64,000 bases of DNA from Crotalaria pallida (Eukaryota; Streptophyta; Magnoliopsida; Fabales; Fabaceae): NCBI GenBank assembly GCA_037953625.1, contig CM075649.1, positions 118,479,290-118,543,289 of the forward strand. Reading direction: 5' to 3'. Numbering within the stretch: position 1 is the stretch's first letter; each line of letters opens with the position of its first letter. The notes beneath the pieces are model-generated. The model had not been told where the DNA came from. It did no database searches and saw only the letters and a program-made list of their open reading frames with translations. The translations under genes were made by a program, and so were the position numbers. This document shows, piece by piece, positions 22,941 through 33,441 of the stretch.

Positions 22941-23415
22941 ACAACTTTGCTGGGCGCTAATGGAGGAGCAAGCTCAACTCAACAATAGTCCCAGAATAAA
23001 ACCAAAACAAAAGGAGCCCAGCTCCGCTCAGATCACATCCCATTCCTTCATCAACATCACATTTCTTATCAATATCACTCTTCCCAGCTCTGGCTCGTTC
23101 TCAACATTATCTTTCATTCCCCAATCTCAACTCTTTCTTTCTTTTCCATTCCATATCTTATTGTGTCCTTACTTTCAATCCCATTATCTTCTTAACTTAT
23201 TTCTTTCGTTTTCATTCTCATTCAGGACGTAACAGACGTCCATCAATAGTTTACTCATCATAACCAATAACAATAAGCATTATCAAACATAATTAAATAA
23301 AAAAATGCTATCAACACAAAACATCACACAATAACAGTGTGGTCTTCGTCTCCTTCGTATAAGTGGCCACACAGGGCAAACAATTGCCACTTATACTACT
23401 GACTCCAACCACGTA

Positions 23416-23495
23416 GTCCCGATCTTTGAGATGATGCGGGATGTCCTAATAAATCACCTAAACACCACAGTGTCTCAGGATAGCTTCTCTCTCAC
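23416..23495 (-). promoter_or_regulatory. Donor-like site and stem-loop in LTR S
   Basis: Minus strand CAG|GTGAGAGAGAAGC with GT at 23495-23494. The loop core CATCTCAAAGATC is enclosed by TCCCG/CGGGA (about 23417-23441), a third arm sequence compared with R/D and P. Confidence 0.55.
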
Positions 23496-26049
23496 CTGAG
23501 GTCCAGCTATTTAATGTGTACCGTCTCCTGGAATCCTCTGTGCTGCTGACTGCCCCAATCCCTCGCCTTTTAAATTCCTCGTACTAAACAAAATATGCGT
23601 ATGTTATTAACTTGTATTATGAAAATCTTTTCCATAACTTAGACACTTCTCATTCCTCGTATTTAATTAAAGCGCTTATGGTTTTATCAAAAAAATTCTC
23701 AGGTTTTCTCGCACTTTAATTATTTTAAAATCATTTAAAAACATTTGATAAAAAGGTTTAAATCATTTGAATGCATTTTTGAAGTTAAATAAACAATTAT
23801 AAATAATTATGGACAACAACGAATTATTTTATAAAAACCACTTTGATAAATTCCGAAAACATCGTAAAAACACTTTTTTTTTATTTCCAATACTTCTTTC
23901 ACTCAAATTTAACACTTCAAAACTCAAGCTTTCGATTGAGAACAAACTTTGGACAGTTATAAAAACAAATAAAAAAAATTCTCGAATAAATCAAAATATA
24001 ATTTTCTTGAAACTAATTAATTTCAAACCAATTACTCATTCAAATATCTTTCAAACACAATCACAACATCACTCAAATAAATCAAATCATACAAGCAACA
24101 AATTAATCATTACAAATCAATTACTCATTTGCTTGATTATTTTCTAAACACTTTTCATTTTCATAAACAAACACTTTAGGCATGCGTAATTTCACAAACC
24201 ACATTGAACTAAAGATTTAAATCAAGTACATTCATTTTTCTTACTTTAGACAACTTAAATCCTTTTCAAAATCATTTGAAAATTCACATTAGAATAAAAT
24301 AAATAGTTTGTGTGGCTGTATGGAAAAATCCAGCCACCCTTGTCAAGTTGCAAAACATGAAAAAAAAATCAACAATTTTCATTCCAACTTTTTATATATA
24401 TCAAATAACACTTGAAATTCACATGTTTCACATCTTAAAAACATTTTTAAAAGTGAAATACTTGGAAATAAAACCTTGAACAACAAAGAATAAAATCCAA
24501 GGCATGAAAATACTTTTTGAAAACAATCAAATATATTCACCCATTTTCTTTGTCAAAACCGAATTGAACCAAAACAAAACAACACCATTCAAACAAATTT
24601 TTCTTAAATCAAAGTCATCAAACACAATCATTTCAAGGGGGCAATCACATACAAAAAGAATCTACTCTATGGAACCTATTATAGCTGAATCATCATCATT
24701 AGGAAACAAAGTCTTTGATGCACTTTTTCTTTCATACAAAAATCTTGAAATACTAATTTTAAAAACATGTATTTCTAGAACACATGGTTTTTTTATAAAA
24801 ACATCACTTCCTTTTCCACAAAACCGTGACCTACTTTGGTCACTTCAAACATGTTTTCATTTTTTTTTATTTTCCTTTGCATGTGCTTTATAATTCATGT
24901 AAATCAAAAAGGAAATGCATGCAAGAAGTTTTTCATGAAAAACAATCATGATACTTTGTTTTCAAGGCTTGACCGAAAATACATCAACAAAATCAAGAAG
25001 AAAATCTTAAATCTTTAGCTTTGAAACACACATAGATTTAGATCAAGGCAAAACCATTTTGAAAAAGTTGTTTTCTTTTGTTTTCTCCTCAAAACCGTGA
25101 CATGCAAGACAAGAAACAAAACTTTTTGAGCAAAAGAATCACATGCAAGACTTAAAAATCAAAGCCATGGAAAAAGCAAGACAAGGATCAAGTATTTTTT
25201 TTTTCAAGATCAAAACAAAAATCAAAGACTTTTTGAAAAGGAAACCGAAGATCAAAGCTTAGAAAATTCAAAGTTACAATCAAAGCATTCCAACCACTTC
25301 AATCATCTTTAACAAGCATCAAACCAACATGCATGAACTCAAAACAAAATAAAAATCACCACACCCTACTTTTCTAAGCATGGCCGAATGATAATGTCCA
25401 TGGTTTAAGGTTCTACAAGTTTATGTGGCTCTTGAAACTCAAGATCAAGGCTAATTAAGCACTTACAAACATGGATCTACAAGGAAATTAGACATGCAAC
25501 AACTAATGAATCTTACAAGGCTTGGAAAATCAAAAACTACACCTAACACTCTAGGATCTTCGAATAGACAAAGAAATAGAGAAGATCTTCAACCTTCTCC
25601 ACTTGATCTTCAAGAATCCTAAGACTTTGGGCTTGATCCTCTTCTTCCTCTCCTCTTGAGCTCACGGTTTCCCTCTTTCTCTCTCTACGTTTCTATTTCT
25701 TTCTAAGAGTTGGATGTTACTCTTAGAGAATGTGTTTGGTTTAGAAGAATGAAATGTGAAGGAAAATGAATGGGTGTGCTACGGTTTAAGGGTATAAAAA
25801 GACACTCAACATTTCCCTTCTTGCCCTTAAAAGAAATTCGGCCAAAAGAGTTGGATGAAGGGTAATTTTGGCCACATCAAAGCTTGCATGGCTCAAGCCA
25901 AGCCAAGAGACAATTGGAGTAGGATTAGGCTCAATCCTTCATTCTATTGGTTGGTCAACTATTAACCATGCTTAACACTAAACTAATCCTATGTGCTATT
26001 AGGCCATTAGCTTAGGGTGCAAGAAAGTCAAAGGAAATTGCATCATGCA

Positions 26050-26280
26050 TGCCCCTCCACACACACACGGCAGACACATGTGCACACACACATGCATGCT
26101 TACACGTATTACACACACATTCACCTACACATTCACATACGTACTCATGAACACATCAACCACACCTATATTCATGCATACATCATCACATAATTTGCAC
26201 TAACTAAATTTCTCATAGTCCTAAGCATGTATACACAAGAACCGTACATACATATGCATACACATACATAAAATAAATTA
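26050..26280 (-). repeat. CA-rich degenerate microsatellite in LTR S
   Basis: CACACA and CATACA runs, the inverted family counterpart of 4830-4912. Confidence 0.65.
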
Positions 26281-26581
26281 TTCATGTATCTTAATAACAC
26301 CAAGAATATCAAGCATTTATTTTAGAAATCAAGACACCTTCTTATCAAATAGTTGAAATTCACCATGTCCCTAAAAGAATTTTAATCACATAATTATTTC
26401 CAAAAACTCAACTTTAAATCCTTAACATTATTTCATTGTGATCATTTCTTTAAATTCATTTTTCACTTTGAAAATGTGAATTAAGGAATTTAATTAAGAA
26501 AATATTCTTTCAAAAACATTTTTCTCAAAATAAATCTTTTTAGTATTTTAATTCAATACGAGGAATTTGCGGGGTGTTACA

Positions 26582-26924
26582 TCCTTTTGATTGGTCTCTT
26601 GCATGTTATGATCTTGAAATTTAATGATGTTTTAGATGAATAGAAATTTGTGTGATGTTGTGATTTTAAGTGGTGGTCACGGTTTGTATGTGTAAATGAA
26701 AAGGGTTAAGATTTTCTTAAATTTAATTGATGAATATGTGATTTCAATGAACTTTGTGTTGATCTTAAGTGTTTGATGTGAAATACAAATTGTTTAAACA
26801 TTTGTTTGATGCTTACGGTTTCATATAGGAAAAATATGCTAGGATTATGTTTCTACTTACTTGATGAATTATGTGATGATTTGTGAAGTTATTCTTTGAA
26901 GAAATAATATTTGAAAAATAAATG
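26582..26924 (+). mobile_element. 3' LTR of element Q, second segment
   Basis: Begins with the second TSD copy TCCTT and continues the sequence cut at 15135. Its last 99 bp (26826-26924) are repeated at 29032-29130. Confidence 0.7.
26826..26924 (+). repeat. 99-bp direct duplication, left copy
   Basis: Matches 29032-29130 with two mismatches. The two copies flank LTR fragment C' and are far too long for a retrotransposon TSD. Confidence 0.85.
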
Positions 26925-27567
26925 GTGTGACGCTCTCGTTTTACATCTTGAAAATAATTAATATTTCCAAATGATTGAAATAATTGCTATCAAATATTAG
27001 AACTAGAAAAAATTTTCCTTTTTAATTTGTACTTGCTCGATTGTAAACATTTTTAATCTGCACAAATATTGGAATTCGGCTTATTAATATCTTGATTACA
27101 AAAAGACTCTCGAGATACTATTTCCATAAACATAGTAAACGTCTTTGTAGTCCTTCTTAAAATATATTGTTAGTCTCTCGAGTTTAATCGAATATATAAA
27201 ATATAAACTTTTCGCCGAGCTCCTTTTTGAATCAAAATCAGAGTATGCGGAAGTAAAATTAATACTTGTGGGGCACTGCTGAGGTAAATAAAACATACTC
27301 TATATATATATATAACATAACATAAACCCCATAAGTATCATCAGTTGCAAGTAGTGAAAGTCGAGATAGCAAGTTTGGTGAAATATATAAAAACCAGCTG
27401 CATAAAATAAACCTCACTCTAAGACCTCTCAAAATATCTACAATATATCACATGATCCAAAAGTAGAAGTCCCAGAGCAGGTCATCCATGTCCTCAGCAG
27501 CTCCTCAGATCCTCCACAGCTGTATCCCTAGGATCTAGGATCCAAAACATCCACGCTATGCAGGCTC

Positions 27568-28041
27568 CTATGAACCAGCGGGTCCACCTCTAGCAGAAAC
27601 AGTCGGCTCGACATGCACCTCCTCCTCGCTCTCATCCTCCACGGGGTCCTCCTCGACCTCACCTGACTGGGTAGAGACCCCACCACTAGGTCTAGGATCT
27701 GCAGAAGCAGTCCTCTCGAAATCAGTCGGACCAGGAGAAGGAGTCTCCTCAGTGACAACTCTATGGGAGGAAGGATGAGAACGAGTGGCTGCTCTGAAAC
27801 GAAAACTACGAAATCGACGCATAGGTCGAGCTGGGGGTGGTCCTCTATATGTATAAAAGGGTGGAACATGCATAGTATAGACTAAAGGGATCCTAAATCG
27901 ACGAGGTCGCACTCGCACCAGAGGGTTAGGGTGGTAGAGAGTGATCTCCACCTCCCCCTCAAAAGTGGCACAGCGCTCCTCATACGTCCATATACCACTA
28001 GGGATAGGGCGTATCTCGATGCAGGCTAGGTATCTGGCCAT
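27568..28041 (-). CDS. LTR-encoded protein of C' (about 157 aa, unknown)
   Basis: Intact frame from ATG 28041-28039, placed directly after a candidate 3' splice site. The N-terminal 75 residues (EIRP.PSGIW, FEGEVEIT, YHPNPL, RPRRFRIP, YTMHVPPFYTY) are strongly conserved with the C-family frame. Then comes an Arg/Pro/Ser-rich basic stretch (about 75-110) and an acidic Ser/Glu tail containing EEDPVEDESEEE. In the first 70 codons I count 27 synonymous and 14 amino-acid-changing differences from the copy at 32713-33183 and no gap, as expected of a selected protein. There is no signal peptide, membrane segment, zinc finger or catalytic motif I recognise. Function unknown; the charge pattern would suit a nucleic-acid or chromatin-associated protein, which is only a guess. 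Confidence 0.7.
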   Translation of the reverse strand: MARYLACIEIRPIPSGIWTYEERCATFEGEVEITLYHPNPLVRVRPRRFRIPLVYTMHVPPFYTYRGPPPARPMRRFRSFRFRAATRSHPSSHRVVTEETPSPGPTDFERTASADPRPSGGVSTQSGEVEEDPVEDESEEEVHVEPTVSARGGPAGS

Positions 28042-28045
28042 CACC

Positions 28046-28066
28046 TAAACAGGGCACAAGGAGTAA
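28046..28066 (-). promoter_or_regulatory. Candidate 3' splice site before the C' frame
   Basis: Minus strand shows CTTAC (branch-point-like), TCCTTGTGCCCTGTTTAG, then GTGATG. The same layout, with different pyrimidines, precedes the frame in all C-family LTRs. Confidence 0.5.
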
Positions 28067-28264
28067 GTATACACATATACATAATTGATAAAGACTAAAA
28101 TTACAAACACAAGTATATCATGGACAGATAAGAATGCAAATACATATGAGCACACCAATTTTCAACATTATATCTCTTATAATGCAAGTGGCATGATGTA
28201 TGATTTTCTATCCACAACTGAGGCCTCTAAAAGTCCATCTTGGATGTCCATCCAATACACCCTT

Positions 28265-28467
28265 GTGTTCCCGGAACACTGACATTCGTTCCCAGAACGT
28301 AATGCCAAACCATACTTGGATAATAAGCATCACTCCTGGAGTGTGCACCACGTTCCCAGAACGCATAAAAACCAGGTTCCGGACTCTGGCCACATTCCCA
28401 GAATGTGTCATCAAGTAGGTTACAATTTGGTACTCCCGGAGTACCCTCCTCATATTCCCAGAATATG
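28265..28467 (-). promoter_or_regulatory. Array of seven hairpins with a shared TCCCRGA-type core
   Basis: GTGTTCC-C-GGAACAC (28265-28279), CGTTC-CCA-GAACG (28287-28299 and 28351-28363), CACTCC-T-GGAGTG (28331-28343), CACATTC-CCA-GAATGTG (28391-28407), GGTACTCC-C-GGAGTACC (28429-28445), CATATTC-CCA-GAATATG (28451-28467). The centre is kept while the arms differ between units and remain complementary. The array lies 220-430 nt upstream of the frame, inside the inferred intron. Confidence 0.8.
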
Positions 28468-28717
28468 ATAAACGTTCCTACCAACCAAACTTCCATTCTA
28501 TATGGATGCACAAATATCAGGGTTGGTTTTATCTTTACATTAATTACTGTGATTTAGAAATATTCCAATTTCCCTTTTGAATGATTTAATTGAGGCATAA
28601 TCTTTGGCACAAAATTTTCCTTTGCATTATCTCAAAAACATGCCCTTAAACTTAGATTGGGAAAACATAACCAATGGTATTCAAAAACTTAACTTTTTAT
28701 TTTTCAGATTCAGGTAC

Positions 28718-28749
28718 TAACCGGTTACAGTTTCAGGCTAACCGGTTAG
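28718..28749. repeat. Pair of TAACCGGTTA palindromes
   Basis: TAACCGGTTA at 28718-28727 and CTAACCGGTTAG at 28738-28749. They occupy roughly the place where the C family has its CTCGAG palindrome array. Confidence 0.75.
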
Positions 28750-29031
28750 AATTACAGACCTGAACTGTTTACCATTGAAATTCAGAAAAACCCTTTTTCT
28801 TGAATCCTCTACCCAATCCATAAACAAGTTTAACATTGTTTTACACCTCAAAAACCACTGTTTTTATCATTCAAAAGTCTAAATCACATTTCATTCTCCA
28901 ATGAGCATAATTTCCTCTTGAAATTATCCCAATACACTAAGGTATTAACTCTTTAACTGCAATCCGAACTATAACAGTGAAACCAACTTATTTTTAGATT
29001 GTTTTCCATGAAATTAAGGCCTAGATTTGAG

Positions 29032-29130
29032 TAGGAAAAATATGCTAGGATTATGTTTCTACTTGCTTGATGAATTATGTGATGATTTGTGAAGTTAATC
29101 TTTGAAGAAATAATATTTGAAAAATAAATG
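29032..29130 (+). repeat. 99-bp direct duplication, right copy
   Basis: Second copy of 26826-26924 (A/G and T/A mismatches). Element Q's LTR continues from here. Confidence 0.85.
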
Positions 29131-30472
29131 ATGTTTGTTTAAGTCTTTAGTCATGCATGTATATGAATTTGGTCCAAACATGAAAAAAATAAGTAGATGA
29201 GTTTATCTTTGAATATATGTTGATGATTTGTTGAGCTTTATTATTTTCTTGAAGTGCACTTTTGATTTTCATGAAAAGAAATGAATGAACAAGTTTGTTT
29301 AATAAAATTTTGTGCTGAAATTGTGATGTGTGTGGTTTTTAACCTTGATAAATGATATTTGTACAAGTTCAATAATTTTGAAATTTTATCACTGATTTAA
29401 GTATGTTAAAATGAGCTTCTCTGAATTTTTGAATGATTTTTGGAATTGATTTCCTATTTCTATGAGAGCTAACTTTGTGAAGATAATTTTGAGAAAACAA
29501 GATTTTCAGTTCAAGGTTGGAAGTTTTCAAACTCGTGCTGCTCTAAATTGCTTGACATTTTTATGGTAGCTTCCTGAACCTCTCTAGATACTCTCTGTAA
29601 AAATTGAAGAGATTTGGAGTTGATTTGATAATTTTACTAAAGGCAAAACAGTGAACCATTTGGTTCAGATTTTCCGGATTTAGTGACGAATTTAATTGGA
29701 AAAATATGACTTTCACAACTCCAAATAATCTGAAAATTTTATGAGATGATCTTGATTGTTTATGGAAGATTTATGCCAATTTTCATGCAATTCGGAGTTG
29801 AAACACTATTTTTAATCATGGAATTTTGGCCTCAGGTCAGCAACAATTCTATCTTGCTTTTTATGCAAAATCTGGTTTGAAACCTAGCTTAAGATTGTTC
29901 AAACGACTTGGAAATTTTATATGATGAACTTTAGCATATATTTGTATGTTCTGGAAATTTTGAAGGTTAAACAAATTGATTTGGTATAGTTTTAGATTTT
30001 ATCTTTTGTGCTTTCCCGTAATTGAACAAAAGCTTTATTTAAATGTTTTTGACAAACATGAATTTTGTACTTCATTTCATGACTTGGCTGGATCTGTATG
30101 GTGATTATAATGTCTTGAAATAATTGAATGAGTGATTGCTTGATGGTATGTTTAGACTATGCATGATTGAGTTTGCAAAGTTAATTGTTTACGGTGTTTC
30201 GGTCTAGGGTATTAGTTTGAAATTATGACTTGAGAATGTGCTATGTGTTATGTGCTATGTGCCAAAATTGTTTGTTTTATATGGTTCATGCTAATTGAAC
30301 TTCTTTGTTTAAGTGTTTTGGAATTGTTTGTTTGATAAAAGAGGTGAAGGAAAATGAGTTATTTAATAAGTTACGATGTTGTAATTGGTCTTTTGAAATT
30401 GATCGGTTTTTGAAAAGGATTTGGTTATTTGAAAAAGGTGTTGGACTTACTGGTTGCTGCCCTATTTGATTT
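29131..30472 (+). mobile_element. 3' LTR of element Q, third segment
   Basis: 29580-30472 aligns with 1659-2600 of LTR R, showing this is still the same plus-strand LTR. It is cut at 30472 by element D (left TSD GATTT, 30468-30472); the rest lies beyond the window. No coding features. Confidence 0.7.
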
Positions 30473-30859
30473 TGTAACAGCTCGATTTTCGTAACTTAAA
30501 AATAACCAACTTTATTTCATTTAAGTTGTAAAAGTGAGGCCAATTTTTTTTTTTGTAAAACATTGTCGAAGTGTTTGCAAACATTATTGGAGAGTGCTTA
30601 ACATTCTCCAACACTTTTTTTGAAAATCGAGTTGTTACTAAGATCAAAACCTATTCATTAGGGTTTCCAAAAACATTCATCGAGGAAAATGGTTTGGTTC
30701 TAATTCAAAAGTAGTTACATGCATTACATCAAAAGAGACATTAAACATTCTTTGCAATGTAAAGCACGTTCCCAAAATGAGATGGGTCACACAATTGGTT
30801 CATCACGTTGGTAATCCTTAACTCAAGGCGCTCATAAAACCTAACTACTCACACTATTC

Positions 30860-31273
30860 TTAAACTCTCCTACTAAAAGCAAGGGGGTGTAGCTCCTTCT
30901 CCTTCTTACGTCCTCTCCTCGCTCTCGAAGATGATGTCGCCTTTGTGGTTGTCCCTTCATTATCATTGGACTCCAGCAGCCCTCCACATGGGGTATTAAA
31001 GTTCCCTCGCTGCTCATATCGTGCCTTCTCCTCGAAGTGATTGTATCCTCGTACGTTGACTCGTCCTAAGTATGGCTCTAGATTAACTCCACTTAGTTGG
31101 TGCTCCAGATCTTGGATCACGATCTCCGTGTAGCCGATCCACGCCCAGCCGCTTGGGGTGTGCTTCCAACCTCTTCCATACATATTCCACATGTTGACAT
31201 CCATACAATACTCCATCTGCCCGTTGAGATACCAGCAGCACCGATATGCCAACGAACAAGAGAGAGTAAGCAT
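30860..31273 (-). CDS. LTR open frame of D, 3' LTR copy (137 codons, unknown)
   Basis: Intact frame, same in both D LTRs (the other is 60234-60647) with only a few residue differences. The product has an aromatic/cysteine-rich N-terminal half (several W, Y and C around residues 10-50), E-x-Q-L-S-G and an E-E-K-A-R-Y segment near 90, an acidic/Thr/Ser stretch (100-118) and a basic R-A-R-R-G-R-K-K-E-K tail that resembles a nuclear localisation signal. If an upstream intron ends at CAACGGGCAG, translation could instead start at the ATG right behind it (residue 20). The frame ends about 385 nt before the LTR 3' end. No family recognised; the near-identity of two young LTRs says little about selection. 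Confidence 0.4.
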   Translation of the reverse strand: MLTLSCSLAYRCCWYLNGQMEYCMDVNMWNMYGRGWKHTPSGWAWIGYTEIVIQDLEHQLSGVNLEPYLGRVNVRGYNHFEEKARYEQRGNFNTPCGGLLESNDNEGTTTKATSSSRARRGRKKEKELHPLAFSRRV

Positions 31274-31619
31274 TCCGAACGACGAATTGTCGACGGTGTG
31301 GAATTACAATAGGCGAGATATCAAGACAATACAAACAACACACACAGCACGCATACAACATAACAATCAAGCATATTATCGTTACCCTCATCCTTTCAAA
31401 CTTAATTTCATTTCACATTCTTTCTTTCTTAATCTCTTTTCTTCTCATACTCAAAAATCTCTTCTGGTCCCATCTTCTCAATGCACATCTTTCTTTGATT
31501 TGGGGACTTATAAAATATTATCAGCATAATCATTTCGTACTCGGCTATCACTCACGTCTACATCTCCTCGGTCATCCACCCAACCTAGTCGGAAGCAAAC
31601 AGGAGTACAGGACCTTTAC

Positions 31620-31956
31620 CGTGCGGGCACGACAACTGTCACACATCAAATGGTCCCAGACCAGGAGGACTCTGCCTCAATAAATATTCACAATAAACAT
31701 GGCACACTGCCTCGCAGTGGCAAACAAGATGCCCCACTCCAGTCCCTCTCACTGTTCTCGATTTGCAATCTAGGGGGCGACAGTATGTTTCTAGTGGGCC
31801 CGCAGAACTTGCCACGGCATTAGACCCAGTCCCCACCACGTTAGTGCGCCACTTGTGGAGTTCGTTCTGCCTAGAAACATACTCTAGACTTCTTGACGTT
31901 TCACCGTCATCGTCCTCCCCTAATGCAATCTCGTCCTAAGTATCCGCAAATACTTA
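31620..31956 (-). promoter_or_regulatory. Hairpin cluster in D 3' LTR
   Basis: CGTGC-GG-GCACG (31620-31631), TGGTC-CCA-GACCA (31651-31663), CACTGC-CTC-GCAGTG (31705-31719), TGACG/CGTCA (31894-31909), TAAGTAT/ATACTTA (31937-31956). The second has the same CCA centre flanked by C and G as the C' hairpins. Element C inserted 20 nt past the last hairpin. Confidence 0.6.
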
Positions 31957-32712
31957 TCGTTTCTTCCTCTCCACTACTTCTATGACACCCTTCCTAATTA
32001 CCCAAGTATAATATAGTACTTAAGCTATTATATTGGATAATATATGGACTTGTGAGTATTAAGAAAATATGTAAGTGAAATTTTTCTTTTCAAACCGGGT
32101 GTACAAATCAACACTTGGAATTCTTGGAGAATAAACTCTAAAGCATTTCGAAACAGTTGTATCGAATTCGGCGATTTCTAAAACCTTTTCAAAAGTTGGG
32201 TAACATTCGTCTTTTGGAATCGTATTTATATCATAGAAAATAACTGAAGCTACCCTTGCTTTATTTGATAGAACTGATACCATCGAATAGTTTTCACAGC
32301 CGAACTCTCAAATAGATTAAATCAGAGTAAGCGGAAATTATCGGACTATGCCATGGATAGGAATATAAACATAGGTTTTATATATAGGAAAGTCATAAGT
32401 ACATAGCTCAACATCAGAGTCTCCAAGTTCCAAAATATACAAGTCCATAAACAGATCTACATTGCAGTGTAACCAAAACCCTAGAGTACTCCAAAAGTAT
32501 ATCTACAACATATATACATAACCAAAATATAACTCTAAGGGTGGTCACGTAGATCTGGCATCATCAGATGTAGTAGTAGTGATAGCAGTAGTCTCCAAGA
32601 AGCAAAAGTAGTAAGGTAGTAGCATCATCATCAACACAGCAGCAGCAAGATCTCCTCTATAGCATCCACACATCGGATCCTCTGATCCTCATCACATACC
32701 CTATGCACATAC

Positions 32713-33183
32713 CTAGGGATCATCGTCCCTCCAATCACTCCCAGTAGAATGCACGACAGGCTCGCTCCCACTCTCGTCCTCCACCGGATCCTCCTCAATC
32801 TCATCCGAGGGAGAGTGTACCCTACCACTGGGTACCGGGTCAGGTGATGGTGAAACCCTGACTGGGCTCCTCGGATCAGAAGGGGGAGTCTCCTCGCGGA
32901 CGACTCTCGAGGTAGAAGGGTGAGAGCGGGTAGGTCGAAAATGAAAGCTGTGATAAGAGCGAGTTGGTCGCATGGGAGGTGGTCCATGGTAAGTATAAAA
33001 CGGGGGTACGTGCATAGTGTATATGATGGGAATCCTAAACCTACGAGGACGGAATCGCATCAACGGGTTCGGGTGGTAGAAGGTAATCTCTACCTCCCCC
33101 TCGAACACCGCGCGATGGTCCTCATAGATCCATATGCCACTAGGAAGTGGCCGGATCTCGATGCAAGCAATGTAACGAGACAT
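32713..33183 (-). CDS. LTR-encoded protein of element C, 3' LTR copy (156 aa)
   Basis: Open from ATG 33183-33181; a GTG codon just upstream is in frame but directly follows the inferred splice acceptor. Residues 1-75 form a compact conserved part (SRYIACIEIRP, FEGEVEITFYHPNPL, RPRRFRIPIIYTMHVPPFYTY); 75-105 is Arg/Ser/His-rich; 105-156 is Pro/Ser-rich and acidic, ending SDWRDDDP. Sense with the element. Copies: 40919-41401 (intact but reading through its usual stop), 56887-57357 (intact), 53266-53726 (frameshifted), 49110-49580 (nonsense), and diverged 27568-28041 (intact). No known domain recognised. That it stays open here while gag-pol of the same element has at least four stops is notable. 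Confidence 0.68.
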   Translation of the reverse strand: MSRYIACIEIRPLPSGIWIYEDHRAVFEGEVEITFYHPNPLMRFRPRRFRIPIIYTMHVPPFYTYHGPPPMRPTRSYHSFHFRPTRSHPSTSRVVREETPPSDPRSPVRVSPSPDPVPSGRVHSPSDEIEEDPVEDESGSEPVVHSTGSDWRDDDP

Positions 33184-33441
33184 CACCTACAAGGGCATAG
33201 GGGTAAGCAATTCTATACACATAATCAACAGAGAATAAATTGTGCAATATGAGTATGTACATATGCATCAATTTATAACAATCATATATAACACTTAGCA
33301 GTTAGTTAATGCACATAGGATGCTCACACTTGTTTCATTTATCATAATTAATTTAAATGAGTGGCATGATACAGGAATTTAGCTCTCAAGCCTATCTCCA
33401 TCATTCTATGTCACTCTCTGACGTCCATCCCAGACAACCTA

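Larger units (their letters stand above)
15136..26581 (-). mobile_element. Solo giant LTR S (5.59 kb without its nested insertion)
   Basis: Starts TGTAACAGCCCG and ends GCGGGGTGTTACA; TCCTT stands on both sides (15131-15135 and 26582-26586). Without the Copia element and its TSD copy, about 5593 bp remain, close to D's LTR (5601 bp). There is no primer-binding site or PPT beside it, so it is a solo LTR left by LTR-LTR recombination. Orientation is minus, from the order of signals: donor-like site, hairpin cluster, frame remnant, 3' end. The long stretches 23250-25700 and 25830-26580 hold only AT-rich LTR sequence. Confidence 0.9.
26926..29031 (-). mobile_element. LTR fragment C' (diverged Tekay-type LTR)
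   Basis: Begins TGTGACGCTC, comparable to the C-family terminus TGTGACACCC, and shows the same order of parts: terminal region with AATTCGGC, LTR frame (27568-28041), pyrimidine/AG site, hairpin array (28265-28467) and a palindrome pair (28718-28749). The LTR's own 5' third is missing; the fragment stops at 29031. Nucleotide similarity to C is good only in the frame, so C' is an old relative, not a recent copy. Confidence 0.75.

Noticed and set aside
23809..24893. Two frames of 112 and 129 codons in solo LTR S
   Set aside because: Antisense to the LTR, AT-rich, rich in Asn/Ile/Lys/Phe, not kept in D's LTRs at the corresponding place.
26582..26924. Second TSD segment read as the LTR of a separate element
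   Set aside because: The exact TCCTT duplication and continuity with 15135 show it is the resumed LTR of Q.
27528..27869. 113-codon frame overlapping the C' LTR frame
   Set aside because: Same strand, other phase; it follows from the GC-rich stretch. The conserved, synonymous-biased frame is 27568-28041. The same holds for the overlapping frames at 32631, 40849, 48959, 53428, 57059 and 57266.
28265..28467. CRISPR-like repeat array
   Set aside because: Units are short dyads with varying arms and irregular spacing in a plant LTR; no constant repeat with unique spacers.
28085..28511. Several frames over the C' hairpin array on both strands
   Set aside because: Inverted repeats give frames in both directions; none has a counterpart in C.
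30860..31529. Plus-strand frames over the D LTR frame (31097-31312, 31158-31529; copies at 60471 and 60532)
   Set aside because: Antisense to the LTR; preserved only because the two D LTRs are nearly identical.
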